The notes below the pieces were generated by a model that saw nothing but the letters and a program-made list of their open reading frames with translations, did no database searches and was not told the DNA's origin. A DNA stretch of 64,000 bases from NCBI RefSeq assembly GCF_000830005.1, contig NZ_CP010407.1:8382001-8446000 (forward strand). The letters run 5' to 3'. Below, piece after piece: positions 45,717-53,908 of the stretch (position 1 is the stretch's first letter; the number at the start of each line of letters is the position of its first letter). The position numbers and the translations under genes were made by a program. Source of the DNA: Streptomyces vietnamensis. Lineage in GTDB: Bacteria; Actinomycetota; Actinomycetes; Streptomycetales; Streptomycetaceae.

Positions 45717-46616
45717 TCAGAGCGTGGTGGGCAGGCCGGCGTCGAGGGAGGTGTAGTCGTCGCGCTTGAGCAGGTCCATGGGGTCGGACATCTGGCCGGC
45801 GACCTCGGCCCAGCCGAGGTAGTGCTCCGACGACCAGTCGAGGGCTCGCTGGATCTCTTCCGGGAGCTTCCGGATCTGCTCCAGGTTGTACGCGAGGAAG
45901 TGGTTCTCCTCGGTCCGCAGGAAGGCGAGGTCCCAGCCCATCGAAAGCCCGAAGCGATGGGTGTCCGTGGTCGTGTTCTCGCCGCCGCCGTGATAGGTCG
46001 ATCCGATCCAGATGAGCGCGGAACCCGCCTTCATCTCGGTGGGGATCGCCTCCTCGCGCCGGGGCGCCCGGTGGTCGTCCCAGAGGTGCGACCCGGGGAT
46101 CACCAGCGTTCCGCCGTTCTCGGCGGTGAAGTCGCTGACCGCGACCATGATCTGGACCCGGGCTTCACGCCGGTATTCCGGGTGCCGCCACAGCCAGACG
46201 GAGTCGTCGCGGTGAAGCGGCTGCGCGCCCTGGCCGGGGCCGATCTTGATGGCCATCGTGCCGCCGATGTGCATTCCCGCGGGGTGCGGCACCGCTTCTT
46301 CTCCGAAGAAGACGTTGAGTGGCTTGTTGAGGATGAGCTCGGCGACTCGGTGGTACAGCGGGTTCAGCGCCACGGTGACCATGTGCTCGGTCTTCGCGAA
46401 CAGGCCGCTCGCCCGGCGGGTGCGGTTGCCGGCGAACACCTCGTCGTGGCCCGTGTCCACCGCGTCGAGCACGGGGTCCAGATCGGCCCTGAGGCCCTGG
46501 ACCGTCGCCTCGTCGAAGAGCCCTTCGACGATCACCCCGCCGTCTCGCAGGATGATCTCGACCGCCTCTTCGGGGGACGTGTCGGCGGTGATGCGGGCGA
46601 GTGCTGGGTTCGACAT
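45717..46616 (-). CDS. Phytanoyl-CoA dioxygenase (PhyH) family oxygenase
   Basis: The 299-residue protein has the Fe(II)/2-oxoglutarate facial triad: HxD in QPLHRDDSVW and the distal His in STYHGGGENTT, followed by a region able to bind 2-oxoglutarate (DTHRFGLSMGW). The family hydroxylates unactivated carbon, often alpha or beta to a carboxyl or amine. A near-ideal GGAGGAACAGCC precedes the ATG at 46616. It is the first gene of the minus-strand operon facing the TetR gene, with an operator-like palindrome between them. Confidence 0.85.
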   Translation of the reverse strand: MSNPALARITADTSPEEAVEIILRDGGVIVEGLFDEATVQGLRADLDPVLDAVDTGHDEVFAGNRTRRASGLFAKTEHMVTVALNPLYHRVAELILNKPLNVFFGEEAVPHPAGMHIGGTMAIKIGPGQGAQPLHRDDSVWLWRHPEYRREARVQIMVAVSDFTAENGGTLVIPGSHLWDDHRAPRREEAIPTEMKAGSALIWIGSTYHGGGENTTTDTHRFGLSMGWDLAFLRTEENHFLAYNLEQIRKLPEEIQRALDWSSEHYLGWAEVAGQMSDPMDLLKRDDYTSLDAGLPTTL

Positions 46617-46690
46617 GGCTGTTCCTCCAGTCGATGCCGGTGACGGCATCGGGTCTTCGTGAGGGGATGAGGGTCATGCTGGTTCATCTT

Positions 46691-46715
46691 GGTCATGCGA
46701 TCAAGTCATCCGACC
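46691..46715. promoter_or_regulatory. Operator-like palindrome between dioxygenase and TetR genes
   Basis: The 25-bp site begins GGTCATGCGATCAAG and ends CCGACC. It agrees with the sites at 50372 and 51494 at GGTCA, the centre and GACC. A second inverted repeat, CCGACC-N9-GGTCGG (46710-46730), overlaps it. It lies in a divergent promoter, the usual place for TetR autoregulation. Confidence 0.65.
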
Positions 46716-46816
46716 AAGTATTTCGGTCGGGGCTGTGGAGTCCGTCGATGTGGACAAACCGCCTGGTAGCCTGGGTGTCGACTTGATCAAACGTCCAACT
46801 TCGACAGGGGGCAGAT

Positions 46817-47410
46817 GTGGCACGCGTACCGGCGGCCGAGCGACGCAACGACCTGGTGAACGCCGCCATCCAAGTGATCGCGAGCCACGGCGTCGACGGT
46901 GCGACGACCCGCCGTATCGCCGAGCGGGCGAACGCCCCGCTGGCCACGCTGCACTACTGCTTCCAGACCAAGGAGCTGCTGTTCGCGGCCGTCTTCGAGA
47001 GGCTGACGGAGCGGTACCGCGAGGTTCTGATCGAGAACGACGTGCACGGCGACCTCGTCACGACCGCGCGTGCGATCCTCCGCGGACTCCTGAACTGGTA
47101 TCTCGAGTCCGACTCGGAATTCGCGTCCGCGAGCTTCGAGCTGATCAGCTGGGCACAGCGTCAGGAAGAACACCCGGCGGTGACCGTCTACAACGAGGCG
47201 TTCAACGTCGTGCGGTCGATCCTCGCGCGAGCCGCCGCCGGCCAGGACGTCACGCCCGAGACGATCGACCAGATCGGCTATGTCCTCGGTACCCTGACGG
47301 ACGGCTTCGTCGTGAACTGGCTGACGTACGCCGACCAGTCCCGAGCCGCCGAGCAGGCAGAGGTCGTCGTCGACGTGTTCGATGCGTGGCTGGCCTCGAA
47401 GCTCGCCTGA
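46817..47410 (+). CDS. TetR-family transcriptional regulator
   Basis: The 197-residue protein has an N-terminal helix-turn-helix (TTRRIAERANAPLATLHYCF, about 33-52) and a helical ligand-binding C-terminal domain, the layout of TetR repressors. It is divergent from the dioxygenase operon and probably represses it and itself through the 25-bp palindromes at 46691, 50372 and 51494. GTG at 46817 is preceded by AGGGGG. The inducer is likely a pathway substrate or CoA thioester; that is inferred. Confidence 0.88.
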   Translation: MARVPAAERRNDLVNAAIQVIASHGVDGATTRRIAERANAPLATLHYCFQTKELLFAAVFERLTERYREVLIENDVHGDLVTTARAILRGLLNWYLESDSEFASASFELISWAQRQEEHPAVTVYNEAFNVVRSILARAAAGQDVTPETIDQIGYVLGTLTDGFVVNWLTYADQSRAAEQAEVVVDVFDAWLASKLA

Positions 47411-47437
47411 TCACGGACTTCGTACGGTCCCCGACCG

Positions 47438-47485
47438 GACCCGAGCGGCGTCTGCCCGCCGGAGACGCGCTGACGCGCTCGGGTC
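47438..47485. terminator. Hairpin between convergent TetR and PuuD-like genes
   Basis: GACCCGAGC (47438-47446) pairs with GCTCGGGTC (47477-47485), and the stem continues inside with GCGTC/GACGC after a bulge. It lies between two gene ends and could work in both directions. Confidence 0.65.
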
Positions 47486-47492
47486 GGCCCCG

Positions 47493-48266
47493 TCACAGGC
47501 GTTTGACGGATTCCTCGACGATCCACGTCATCGTCGGATCGTCGCTCTCCATCCATTCCGGGTGCCACTGGACTCCCAGAACCGGTGCGTCCGGAAGTTC
47601 CACCGCCTCGACCACGCCGTCGGTCGTCCGGCCCGTGACGACGAGCCCCGTGCCGCAGCGATCGACGGCCTGGTGGTGCCACGAGTTGGTGACGGCCCGC
47701 TCTCCGAACAGTCCCGCCACGATCGAGCCGGCCTCGAAGGTCACGACGTGATCGTCCGTGCCGTCGGTGAGCGCGGCCTCCTGCGACAGGTGCCGCACCT
47801 CGCCGGGCGGAAGGTCGGCGACGAGCGTGCCGCCGAGCGCGACGTTGAGGACCTGCATGCCCCGGCACACGGCGAGCACCGGGATCCCCCGGTCGAGCGC
47901 GGCACGGACGAGCGCGAGCTCGTACCCGTCCCGCTCGACGTCGTGGACCATCGGGTTCGTCCGCGGGTCGACGTCGCGGACCACGGAGGGGTCTCCTCCC
48001 CAGCACGCCGGATGCAGGTCCTGCCCGCCGGTGACGACGACGCCTGCCAGCCAGAGGCAGACCGCCTCCGGATCCGTCTCGTACGCGAGGTGTACGGGGA
48101 GGCCGCCGGCCCGCGCGATCCGGATCGCGTAGTCGGACATGTAGCTGTCGGCGCAGCGGTCGCCGTACCGGCGGTCCGCACCCTTGATGAGGTCCAGCCG
48201 GATCCGGCGGCCGGTGACGCCGATCAGCGGCCGCGCCGCGGTCGGCGCGTCGCCCGTCGTGCTCAC
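47493..48266 (-). CDS. Gamma-glutamyl amide hydrolase (PuuD-like, peptidase C26)
   Basis: The 257-residue class I amidotransferase-fold hydrolase has nucleophile Cys134 in LAVCRGMQVLN and His235/Glu237 in GVQWHPEWME. PuuD removes glutamate from gamma-glutamyl-gamma-aminobutyrate in the Puu pathway. GTG at 48266 overlaps the stop of the glutamine-synthetase-like gene, so the two are coupled. The pairing of a gamma-glutamyl ligase with its matching hydrolase supports a gamma-glutamylated amine intermediate. Confidence 0.88.
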   Translation of the reverse strand: MSTTGDAPTAARPLIGVTGRRIRLDLIKGADRRYGDRCADSYMSDYAIRIARAGGLPVHLAYETDPEAVCLWLAGVVVTGGQDLHPACWGGDPSVVRDVDPRTNPMVHDVERDGYELALVRAALDRGIPVLAVCRGMQVLNVALGGTLVADLPPGEVRHLSQEAALTDGTDDHVVTFEAGSIVAGLFGERAVTNSWHHQAVDRCGTGLVVTGRTTDGVVEAVELPDAPVLGVQWHPEWMESDDPTMTWIVEESVKRL

Positions 48267-49633
48267 GGCAGTTCGAAGTATCGGGCGGACTCCCACTCGG
48301 AGAGTTCGGAGAACGGGTCCCCGCCCGCGGTGTGGAACTGCATCCACTCCCACCGGCGCGATCCGACCCAGTAGTCCACGAAATCGGCACCGAGGAGGTC
48401 GCGAAGGACCGGGTCCGCCTCGAGCGCGGCGGCGGCCTTCGTGATGGTGTCCGGCAGCCGGGTGATCTCCCCGGGCGGCATGCACCACGCCATCTCGCTG
48501 ACCGGCTCCGGCGGTTCGATCTTGCGCTCCAGGCCCGCGACCACGCCGGCCAGCACGCCGGCGAGCGCGAGGTACAGGTTCGCGTCGGCGCCGGGGACCC
48601 GGTACTCCAGGCGGGAGTACGACGGGTGCCCGCACACCGCCCGGATCGCGGTGGTCTTGTTGCTGACGCCCCAGGTGGCGGTGACCGGCGGGCCGCTGAG
48701 GTCCACCAGGCGCCGGTACGAGGTGATCTGCGGGAGCACGATCGAGGTGTTGCCCTCGATCGTCGCGAGCAGACCGCCCACGGCATGGCGCATGGCCTCC
48801 GACGGCCCCTCCTCCGCGTAGAACGCGTTGACGCCGTCGCGCTGGAGGGACAGATTGATGTGCGAGGCCTGCCCGTAGCCCGCGGTGGGCTTGGCCATGA
48901 AGGTGACCGTGTGGCCGAGGTCGAACGCGACCTCGCGCATGATCTGGCGGGTCCGCGCCCAGGCGTCGCAGACCGTGATCGGGTCGCCGGGCGCCAGGTT
49001 GATCTCGATCTGGCCGGCGGCGTCCTCGTCGCTCCACGCCTCCCACTCGATGCCGACCGCGTAGAGCCGGTCGGCGACGGCGTTCATGTAGCCGGTCCAG
49101 TCCTTGGACTTCGCCAGGTGGTAGGCCGTACCCGCGCTCCCGCCGAGCGGGGTCAGGTCGCGGTAACCGCGTGCGCGCGCCTGGTGGATGGACTCCTCGA
49201 AGACGGTCGCCTCGATCTCGACGGCGACGGTCGCGGTGAAGCCGAGCGAGGAGAGCCGGTCGACCATCTTCTTCGTCAGGTTGCGCGGACAGAGGGGGAC
49301 CGGCGTGCCGTCCTTCAGCCAGTAGTCGCCGATCACGGCGTCGAGGCCCGGCTCCCACTCGACCAGGGTCGACATGTCGGGGCGGAAGTAGACGTCGTCC
49401 AGATGCCCGCGCCAGTCGGGATAGGCGAAGCCGAAGGCCGGGGCGTTGCCGAGGTCGAGGCCGAACAGGAGGTCGGCGAAGGCGAATCCCGAGTCCACGC
49501 CCGAGGCGAACTTCTTCGGCGTCAGGGTCTTGCCGAGGAACGAGCCGTCGTGGTTCGTCGCCTCGATCCGGACGGTCCGATTCGTGGCGTCGGGGGTGTC
49601 AACTCCCTTGGCGGATCGGGTGAGTTCAGACAT
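48263..49633 (-). CDS. Glutamine-synthetase-family gamma-glutamyl-amine ligase (PuuA-like)
   Basis: The 456-residue protein has GS catalytic blocks: metal and glutamate ligands in VAVEIEATVFEES, ATP/metal region TFMAKPTAGYGQASHINLSL (the usual KP..G.GSG.H loop) and SRLEYRVPGADANLYLALAG. Such GS-like enzymes (PuuA, GlnA3/A4 types) attach glutamate to an amine using ATP rather than make glutamine. It lies between the SCP2-like protein and PuuD-like hydrolase genes, overlapping both, which argues for catabolic gamma-glutamylation. GGAAGG precedes the ATG at 49633. Amine substrate unknown. Confidence 0.88.
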   Translation of the reverse strand: MSELTRSAKGVDTPDATNRTVRIEATNHDGSFLGKTLTPKKFASGVDSGFAFADLLFGLDLGNAPAFGFAYPDWRGHLDDVYFRPDMSTLVEWEPGLDAVIGDYWLKDGTPVPLCPRNLTKKMVDRLSSLGFTATVAVEIEATVFEESIHQARARGYRDLTPLGGSAGTAYHLAKSKDWTGYMNAVADRLYAVGIEWEAWSDEDAAGQIEINLAPGDPITVCDAWARTRQIMREVAFDLGHTVTFMAKPTAGYGQASHINLSLQRDGVNAFYAEEGPSEAMRHAVGGLLATIEGNTSIVLPQITSYRRLVDLSGPPVTATWGVSNKTTAIRAVCGHPSYSRLEYRVPGADANLYLALAGVLAGVVAGLERKIEPPEPVSEMAWCMPPGEITRLPDTITKAAAALEADPVLRDLLGADFVDYWVGSRRWEWMQFHTAGGDPFSELSEWESARYFELP

Positions 49634-50291
49634 CGTAACGAACCTTCCAGGAAGCGCCGACCATGACCGACAGCTGGGAGAGGGTGCCCTGGATCCCCAG
49701 CACACCCGTGGAGAGAACGGCGAGGAGGTCGTCGGCTCCGGAGAACACGCCGGCGAGCGTCTCGGGGGCTCCGGCGATGAGGTAATGGGTCGTGCCCTCG
49801 CCGAGCACGACCTGCTCCAGGCCTTCGGGGCCTTCGGTGACCGCGATGAGCACGTCCGGAATCCCCGGTACGGAGCGTGCGGCGGTCCAGAAGTGCTCGG
49901 CGGCCGTCCGCCAGTCCGGCACCGGCGGCGACAGCGCGAGCAGCGCGTCCGCGGCGAGCTCGGCGTCGCCCGACGGGGCGCCGGCGGGTGCGAACCGGGC
50001 GTTCAGGTCGACGGTGATCGTGGCATCGGGTTCGACGGGGACTCCGCTCGAGACCTCGACGACGCCTCCGGTGAAGGCGATCGTCGCCGCCTGCGGCGTC
50101 TCGTGGGACCGGATCGCCACCGTGGCGGCCGGCTTCCGCAGCGCCTGGAGCGCATGGCCCGCGCGGGCGGAATCCCGCAGGGTGCGGCCGATCAGCCGGA
50201 CGAGGGGAGTCGCATCGTCCTCGATCCTTACGTCGACCTCTGTGGCCGTGGCTGCGCCGGACACCGCAGGGGCCGTAGTGGTTTCGGTCAT
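49626..50291 (-). CDS. SCP2-like protein, function unknown
   Basis: The 221-residue protein ends with YLIAGAPETLAGVFSGADDL followed by a SQLSVMVG block, a pattern like the sterol-carrier-protein-2 fold. Its middle (ATIAFTGGVVEVSSGVPVEP) resembles another SCP2-type strand set. No catalytic residues are apparent. It heads the operon with the GS-like and PuuD-like genes and overlaps the former by 8 nt; a 25-bp palindrome lies upstream. It may bind the hydrophobic substrate or its CoA ester. Confidence 0.65.
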   Translation of the reverse strand: MTETTTAPAVSGAATATEVDVRIEDDATPLVRLIGRTLRDSARAGHALQALRKPAATVAIRSHETPQAATIAFTGGVVEVSSGVPVEPDATITVDLNARFAPAGAPSGDAELAADALLALSPPVPDWRTAAEHFWTAARSVPGIPDVLIAVTEGPEGLEQVVLGEGTTHYLIAGAPETLAGVFSGADDLLAVLSTGVLGIQGTLSQLSVMVGASWKVRYDV

Positions 50292-50371
50292 CCTCCAGTC
50301 CTTTCGACTTCGGGAGATCACGCGCGCCGCGAATCGGCTGCTTCGGATCTCGGATGGACCGTGATCATCAT

Positions 50372-50396
50372 GGTCAAGTGACTAGATCAGGTGACT
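50372..50396. promoter_or_regulatory. Operator-like palindrome between SCP2-like and esterase genes
   Basis: The 25-bp site has GGTCA, GACTA, TC and TGAC at the same positions as the site at 51494. It lies in the divergent promoter of the 50291 minus-strand operon and the 50450 plus-strand gene, and may be recognised by the TetR protein encoded at 46817. Confidence 0.6.
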
Positions 50397-50449
50397 AGGA
50401 TGGTGGGGTACAGGCCGCGACCTGTCAATGACTTCGGGGAGGCCCCATC

Positions 50450-51421
50450 GTGAATGAAGTGAATCCCTCGTACTGGAACCGGCTGGACGCCGATGCGCGG
50501 TACGCGGCGCAGGTCATCGCCGGAACCCTCAAGAAGCCCGTACGGGAACTGGGTGCGGAGGCGGCGCGGAAGCTCCTGGCGACCCCGCCGGCGGAGCAGC
50601 CGATCACCCCTCTCGACCGGGTCGAACGCCTGACCCTGCCGGCCCGCTCCGGCGAGCTCCGTGCACGCCTCTACCACCCGGACGACGCGCCGCCGTCCGC
50701 CGGACCGCGCCCGGCGCTGGTCTATCTGCACGGTGGCGGCTTCGTCCTCGGCACCCTCGACGGAGTGGACGAGGTCTGCCGTGCGATCGCCGCCCGATCC
50801 GGGTGGGCGGTGTTCTCCCTGGAGTACCGACTCGCGCCGGAGAATCCCTATCCGGCCGCGCTCGACGACTGTCTCGACGCGTTCGCCTGGTTGCGCCGAG
50901 CGGCTTCCGGGCTCGGCGTCGATCCGCACATGATCGCTGTCGGGGGAGATTCCGCCGGCGGCAACCTCGCTGCCGCGCTGTGCCTCAAGCTCCGGGACCT
51001 CGGGCTCGCCCGCCCCGTGTCCCAGGTGCTCGTCTACCCCGCCGTCGACGGTGCGTTCGCCACCCCGTCCTGGACGGAGTTCGCCGACGCACCCCTGTTG
51101 ACCAGCGCGGATGCCCGCTGGTTCTGGGAGCAGTACCTCGGCCCGGACCATGGGGGAGCGGTCGATCACTACGCGGCCCCGATGCGTGCCGAATCGCTGC
51201 GGGATCTCCCTCCGGCGCTCGTTCTCACCGCCGAGGTCGACCCGCTTCGCGACGACGCCGAGGCGTACGCCGAGAGGCTGCGGCGCGACGGAGTGGACGT
51301 CACGGTGACCCGCTGTGCCGGTGTCTTCCACGGCTTCTTCACCGAGGTGGGCGTGTTCGCCAGGACGGACGAGGCGATCTCGCAGGTGGCGCGCCACCTG
51401 CGAGGCGTCGCCGGCTCCTGA
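50450..51421 (+). CDS. Alpha/beta-hydrolase of the hormone-sensitive-lipase family
   Basis: The 323-residue esterase has the HSL oxyanion motif YLHGGGFVLG, nucleophile elbow GGDSAGGNLAAALC, an acid in TAEVDPLRDDAEAYA and the catalytic His in GVFHGFFTEVG. Such enzymes hydrolyse esters and lactones of modest chain length. The gene precedes the Baeyer-Villiger-type monooxygenase gene and shares its operator type, so hydrolysis of the ester or lactone made by that enzyme is a natural role. GTG at 50450 is preceded by a GGGAGG-like stretch. Confidence 0.9.
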   Translation: MNEVNPSYWNRLDADARYAAQVIAGTLKKPVRELGAEAARKLLATPPAEQPITPLDRVERLTLPARSGELRARLYHPDDAPPSAGPRPALVYLHGGGFVLGTLDGVDEVCRAIAARSGWAVFSLEYRLAPENPYPAALDDCLDAFAWLRRAASGLGVDPHMIAVGGDSAGGNLAAALCLKLRDLGLARPVSQVLVYPAVDGAFATPSWTEFADAPLLTSADARWFWEQYLGPDHGGAVDHYAAPMRAESLRDLPPALVLTAEVDPLRDDAEAYAERLRRDGVDVTVTRCAGVFHGFFTEVGVFARTDEAISQVARHLRGVAGS

Positions 51422-51493
51422 GTGCGCGCAGCCGGGGCGAACCGACGCGCACCCGACTGTTGACGGCACTCGAGCACATGGCTAGATTCCGTT

Positions 51494-51518
51494 GGTCATA
51501 CGACTAAGTCGTTTGACC
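51494..51518. promoter_or_regulatory. Best-conserved operator-like palindrome, upstream of the monooxygenase gene
   Basis: The arms GGTCATACGACT and AGTCGTTTGACC are inverted repeats with one mismatch pair around a central A. It lies about 100 bp upstream of the monooxygenase start. It matches the sites at 46691 and 50372, defining a small regulon. Confidence 0.7.
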
Positions 51519-51618
51519 ATGACTTGCGCTCCGATGCGCCGAGGGCGAACGGCCCCCGCCGAGGCGAAGCCCTGACGGCCAGATGTCATCCGCATTTCGA
51601 CTATCCGAAGGCACACGC

Positions 51619-53283
51619 ATGACTGAGACCGCTCCACCCACCGCACCCGTCGTCGACCTCCTCTGTGTCGGTGCGGGATTCTCAGGCCTCTACGCGGCCT
51701 ACAAGGCCGTCGAGAAGGGCTGGACATTCGCAGGATTCGAGCTCGCGCCCGATGTCGGCGGCACCTGGTTCTGGAACACGTACCCCGGCGCCCGGTGCGA
51801 CGTCGAGAGCGTCTACTACTCCTACTCGTTCAGTCAGGAGCTTCTGCAGGAATGGACGTGGAGCGAGCGCTTCGCTCCGCAGGCCGAGATCCTGAGCTAC
51901 ATCAACCACGTCGCGGACCGCTTCGACCTGCGCAGGCACTTCAGCTTCAACACCCAGGTGACGTCCGCGACCTGGCTCCCGGACGAGCGGCTCTGGGAGG
52001 TGGCCCTCGGCTCCGGCGAGACCCGGCGGGGCCGCCATCTGCTCGCCGCCTCGGGCGGTCTCTCGACGCCCAAGGACTTCGACGTGCCGGGCCTGGAGAA
52101 CTTCACCGGGACCACGGTCTCGACGAGCCGGTGGAACATTCCGCTGAGCGACCTGGCGGGCAAGCGCGTCGCCGTGATCGGCACCGGGTCGTCCGCGGTG
52201 CAGTGCATCCCGCTCATCGCCGAGGTCGCCGAGCACCTCACCGTGTTCCAGCGCACCCCCAACTACGTGTTCCCCGCCCGGAACGCCCCGCTGTCGGCGG
52301 ACTACGTCGACGAGATCAAGAGCAACTACACGGCGATCCGTGAGGAGTGCCGCCACTCGCTCGGTGGCATCCCGGACCGCATCCCGGACGCCGCGGCGTT
52401 CGACGTCTCCGACGAGGAACGGCGTGAGCGTTACGAACGGGCCTATGTGCGCAGCGGATTCAACGGCGTCGGCGGCGAGTTCTCCGATCTGCTGACCGAC
52501 GCGAGGGCCAACGAGACCGCGGCGGAGTTCGTGCGCGAGAAGATCCGCCAGATCGTCCACGACCCGAAGACCGCCGCCGTCCTCGAACCCCGCTTCCACC
52601 CGCTCGGCGCCAAGCGCAGCTGTTTCGGCACCGACTACTACGAGACCTTCAACCGGCCCGACGTCTCGGTGGTCTCCCTGCGCGACGAGCCGATCGACAC
52701 CATGACGAGCGACAGCATCGTCACGAGGGGCGGCTCCTACGAGGTCGACGCCATCGTGCTGGCGATCGGGTTCGACGCCTTCACCGGCCCGCTGTTCGCA
52801 CTGAACGTCTCCACCCCGGAGGCCGGCAGGCTGCAGGACGCGTGGAGCGACGGAGTCCGGACGTACCTGGGCGTCATGGCCGCCGGGTTCCCCAACTTCT
52901 TCATGATCGCCGGACCTCAGAGCCCCGCGCTCGCGAGCAACGTCGTGGTCACGATCGAGCAGGCCGTCGACTGGATCACCGATCTGATCGGGCACGCCAA
53001 GGCCGTGGGGGCCGACGTCATCGAGCCGACGGCCGAAGCCCAGGACGACTGGGTGAAGATCACCGAGGACACGGTGAACCAGACGCTCTACGCGACCGCC
53101 GACTCCTGGTACCGGGGTTCGAACGTGGCCGGCAAGCCGGCGACCTTTCTCGGTTACGTGGGCGGTGTCGGCAAGTACCGCCGGATGTGTACCGAACTCG
53201 CCAAGCGCGGCTACCCGGGCATCGAGCTCGACGGCGAGACCGTCGGCCGCCGCCTCGGCCGCATCGACAGGGAGATCGCATGA
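51619..53283 (+). CDS. Baeyer-Villiger-type flavin monooxygenase
   Basis: The 554-residue protein has two Rossmann motifs (GAGFSG at 18-23, GTGSSA at 188-193), the DVGGTWFWNTYPGARCDVES block of cyclohexanone-type monooxygenases and the inter-domain fingerprint at 162-172, which reads FTGTTVSTSRW. The usual histidine of F-x-G-x3-H-x3-W is serine (Ser168). The family inserts one oxygen of O2 beside a ketone to give an ester or lactone with NADPH. ATG at 51619 has GAAGG 7 nt upstream. It overlaps the hotdog gene by 4 nt. Confidence 0.88.
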   Translation: MTETAPPTAPVVDLLCVGAGFSGLYAAYKAVEKGWTFAGFELAPDVGGTWFWNTYPGARCDVESVYYSYSFSQELLQEWTWSERFAPQAEILSYINHVADRFDLRRHFSFNTQVTSATWLPDERLWEVALGSGETRRGRHLLAASGGLSTPKDFDVPGLENFTGTTVSTSRWNIPLSDLAGKRVAVIGTGSSAVQCIPLIAEVAEHLTVFQRTPNYVFPARNAPLSADYVDEIKSNYTAIREECRHSLGGIPDRIPDAAAFDVSDEERRERYERAYVRSGFNGVGGEFSDLLTDARANETAAEFVREKIRQIVHDPKTAAVLEPRFHPLGAKRSCFGTDYYETFNRPDVSVVSLRDEPIDTMTSDSIVTRGGSYEVDAIVLAIGFDAFTGPLFALNVSTPEAGRLQDAWSDGVRTYLGVMAAGFPNFFMIAGPQSPALASNVVVTIEQAVDWITDLIGHAKAVGADVIEPTAEAQDDWVKITEDTVNQTLYATADSWYRGSNVAGKPATFLGYVGGVGKYRRMCTELAKRGYPGIELDGETVGRRLGRIDREIA

Positions 53284-53660
53284 AGGTCGTGCACCAGCGC
53301 TACGTCGCCCATTCCGAGGCGCACTACGCGGGGAACCTCGTCGACGGGGCCTTCGGGCTGAAGCTCTTCGGAGACGCCGGAACGCACCTGGCGATCACCA
53401 TCGACGGCCACGAGAGCCTGTTCGCCGGGTACGGGTCGGTCGAGTTCCTCGCCCCGGTCCGCGGCGGCGACGTGGTCGAGGCCGAGGCGCGCCTGGCGTC
53501 GAAGGGAAGGCGCAGCCGGACCGTCGACTTCGAGCTGCGGATCATCTGCAGGTCCGTCGACGACAGCGGCCGGGCCGAGGTGCTGGCGGAGCCCATCGTG
53601 GCCACTCGGGCGCGGGGGACGGCCGTCGTGCCGGCCGACGCCGCGACGACGGCACCGTGA
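53280..53660 (+). CDS. Hotdog-fold protein resembling 3-aminobutyryl-CoA ammonia-lyase
   Basis: The 126-residue protein contains SEAHYAGNLVDGAFGLKLFG and YGSVEFLAPVRGGDVVEAEA, which resemble the hotdog beta-aminoacyl-CoA ammonia-lyases (Kal family) of lysine fermentation. Those enzymes release ammonia from a 3-aminoacyl-CoA to give an enoyl-CoA. It is translationally coupled to the monooxygenase gene (ATGA overlap). A simple thioesterase or dehydratase is the alternative. The family resemblance is from memory, without an alignment. Confidence 0.72.
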   Translation: MKVVHQRYVAHSEAHYAGNLVDGAFGLKLFGDAGTHLAITIDGHESLFAGYGSVEFLAPVRGGDVVEAEARLASKGRRSRTVDFELRIICRSVDDSGRAEVLAEPIVATRARGTAVVPADAATTAP

Positions 53661-53908
53661 CCGTCGGGGACGGCGGCGGTCGGCGCCGGCGGTCCGAGAC
53701 GCACCACGACACGTAGCCGGTCACGGCGGCGTGAAGCAGTTCACGGCGGTGGGCCCGACGGTCCACCGCCGCACCGGTAGAGGCCGTCCGGGCATCGCCG
53801 GGACCCGGTCCCGACCGGGCGGCCGTCCGTGCGTACGGCCCGCCGATCACGGCGGCAGGCCGTACCGATGCATGCGTGGTCCCGCAAACGATCACTTCGG
53901 AGACTGAC

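Noticed and set aside
46781-46803. A fourth TetR operator near the TetR start (GACTTGATCAAACGTCC)
   Set aside because: It matches the other three sites at only about half the positions and its left half spacing is shorter, so it was not called.
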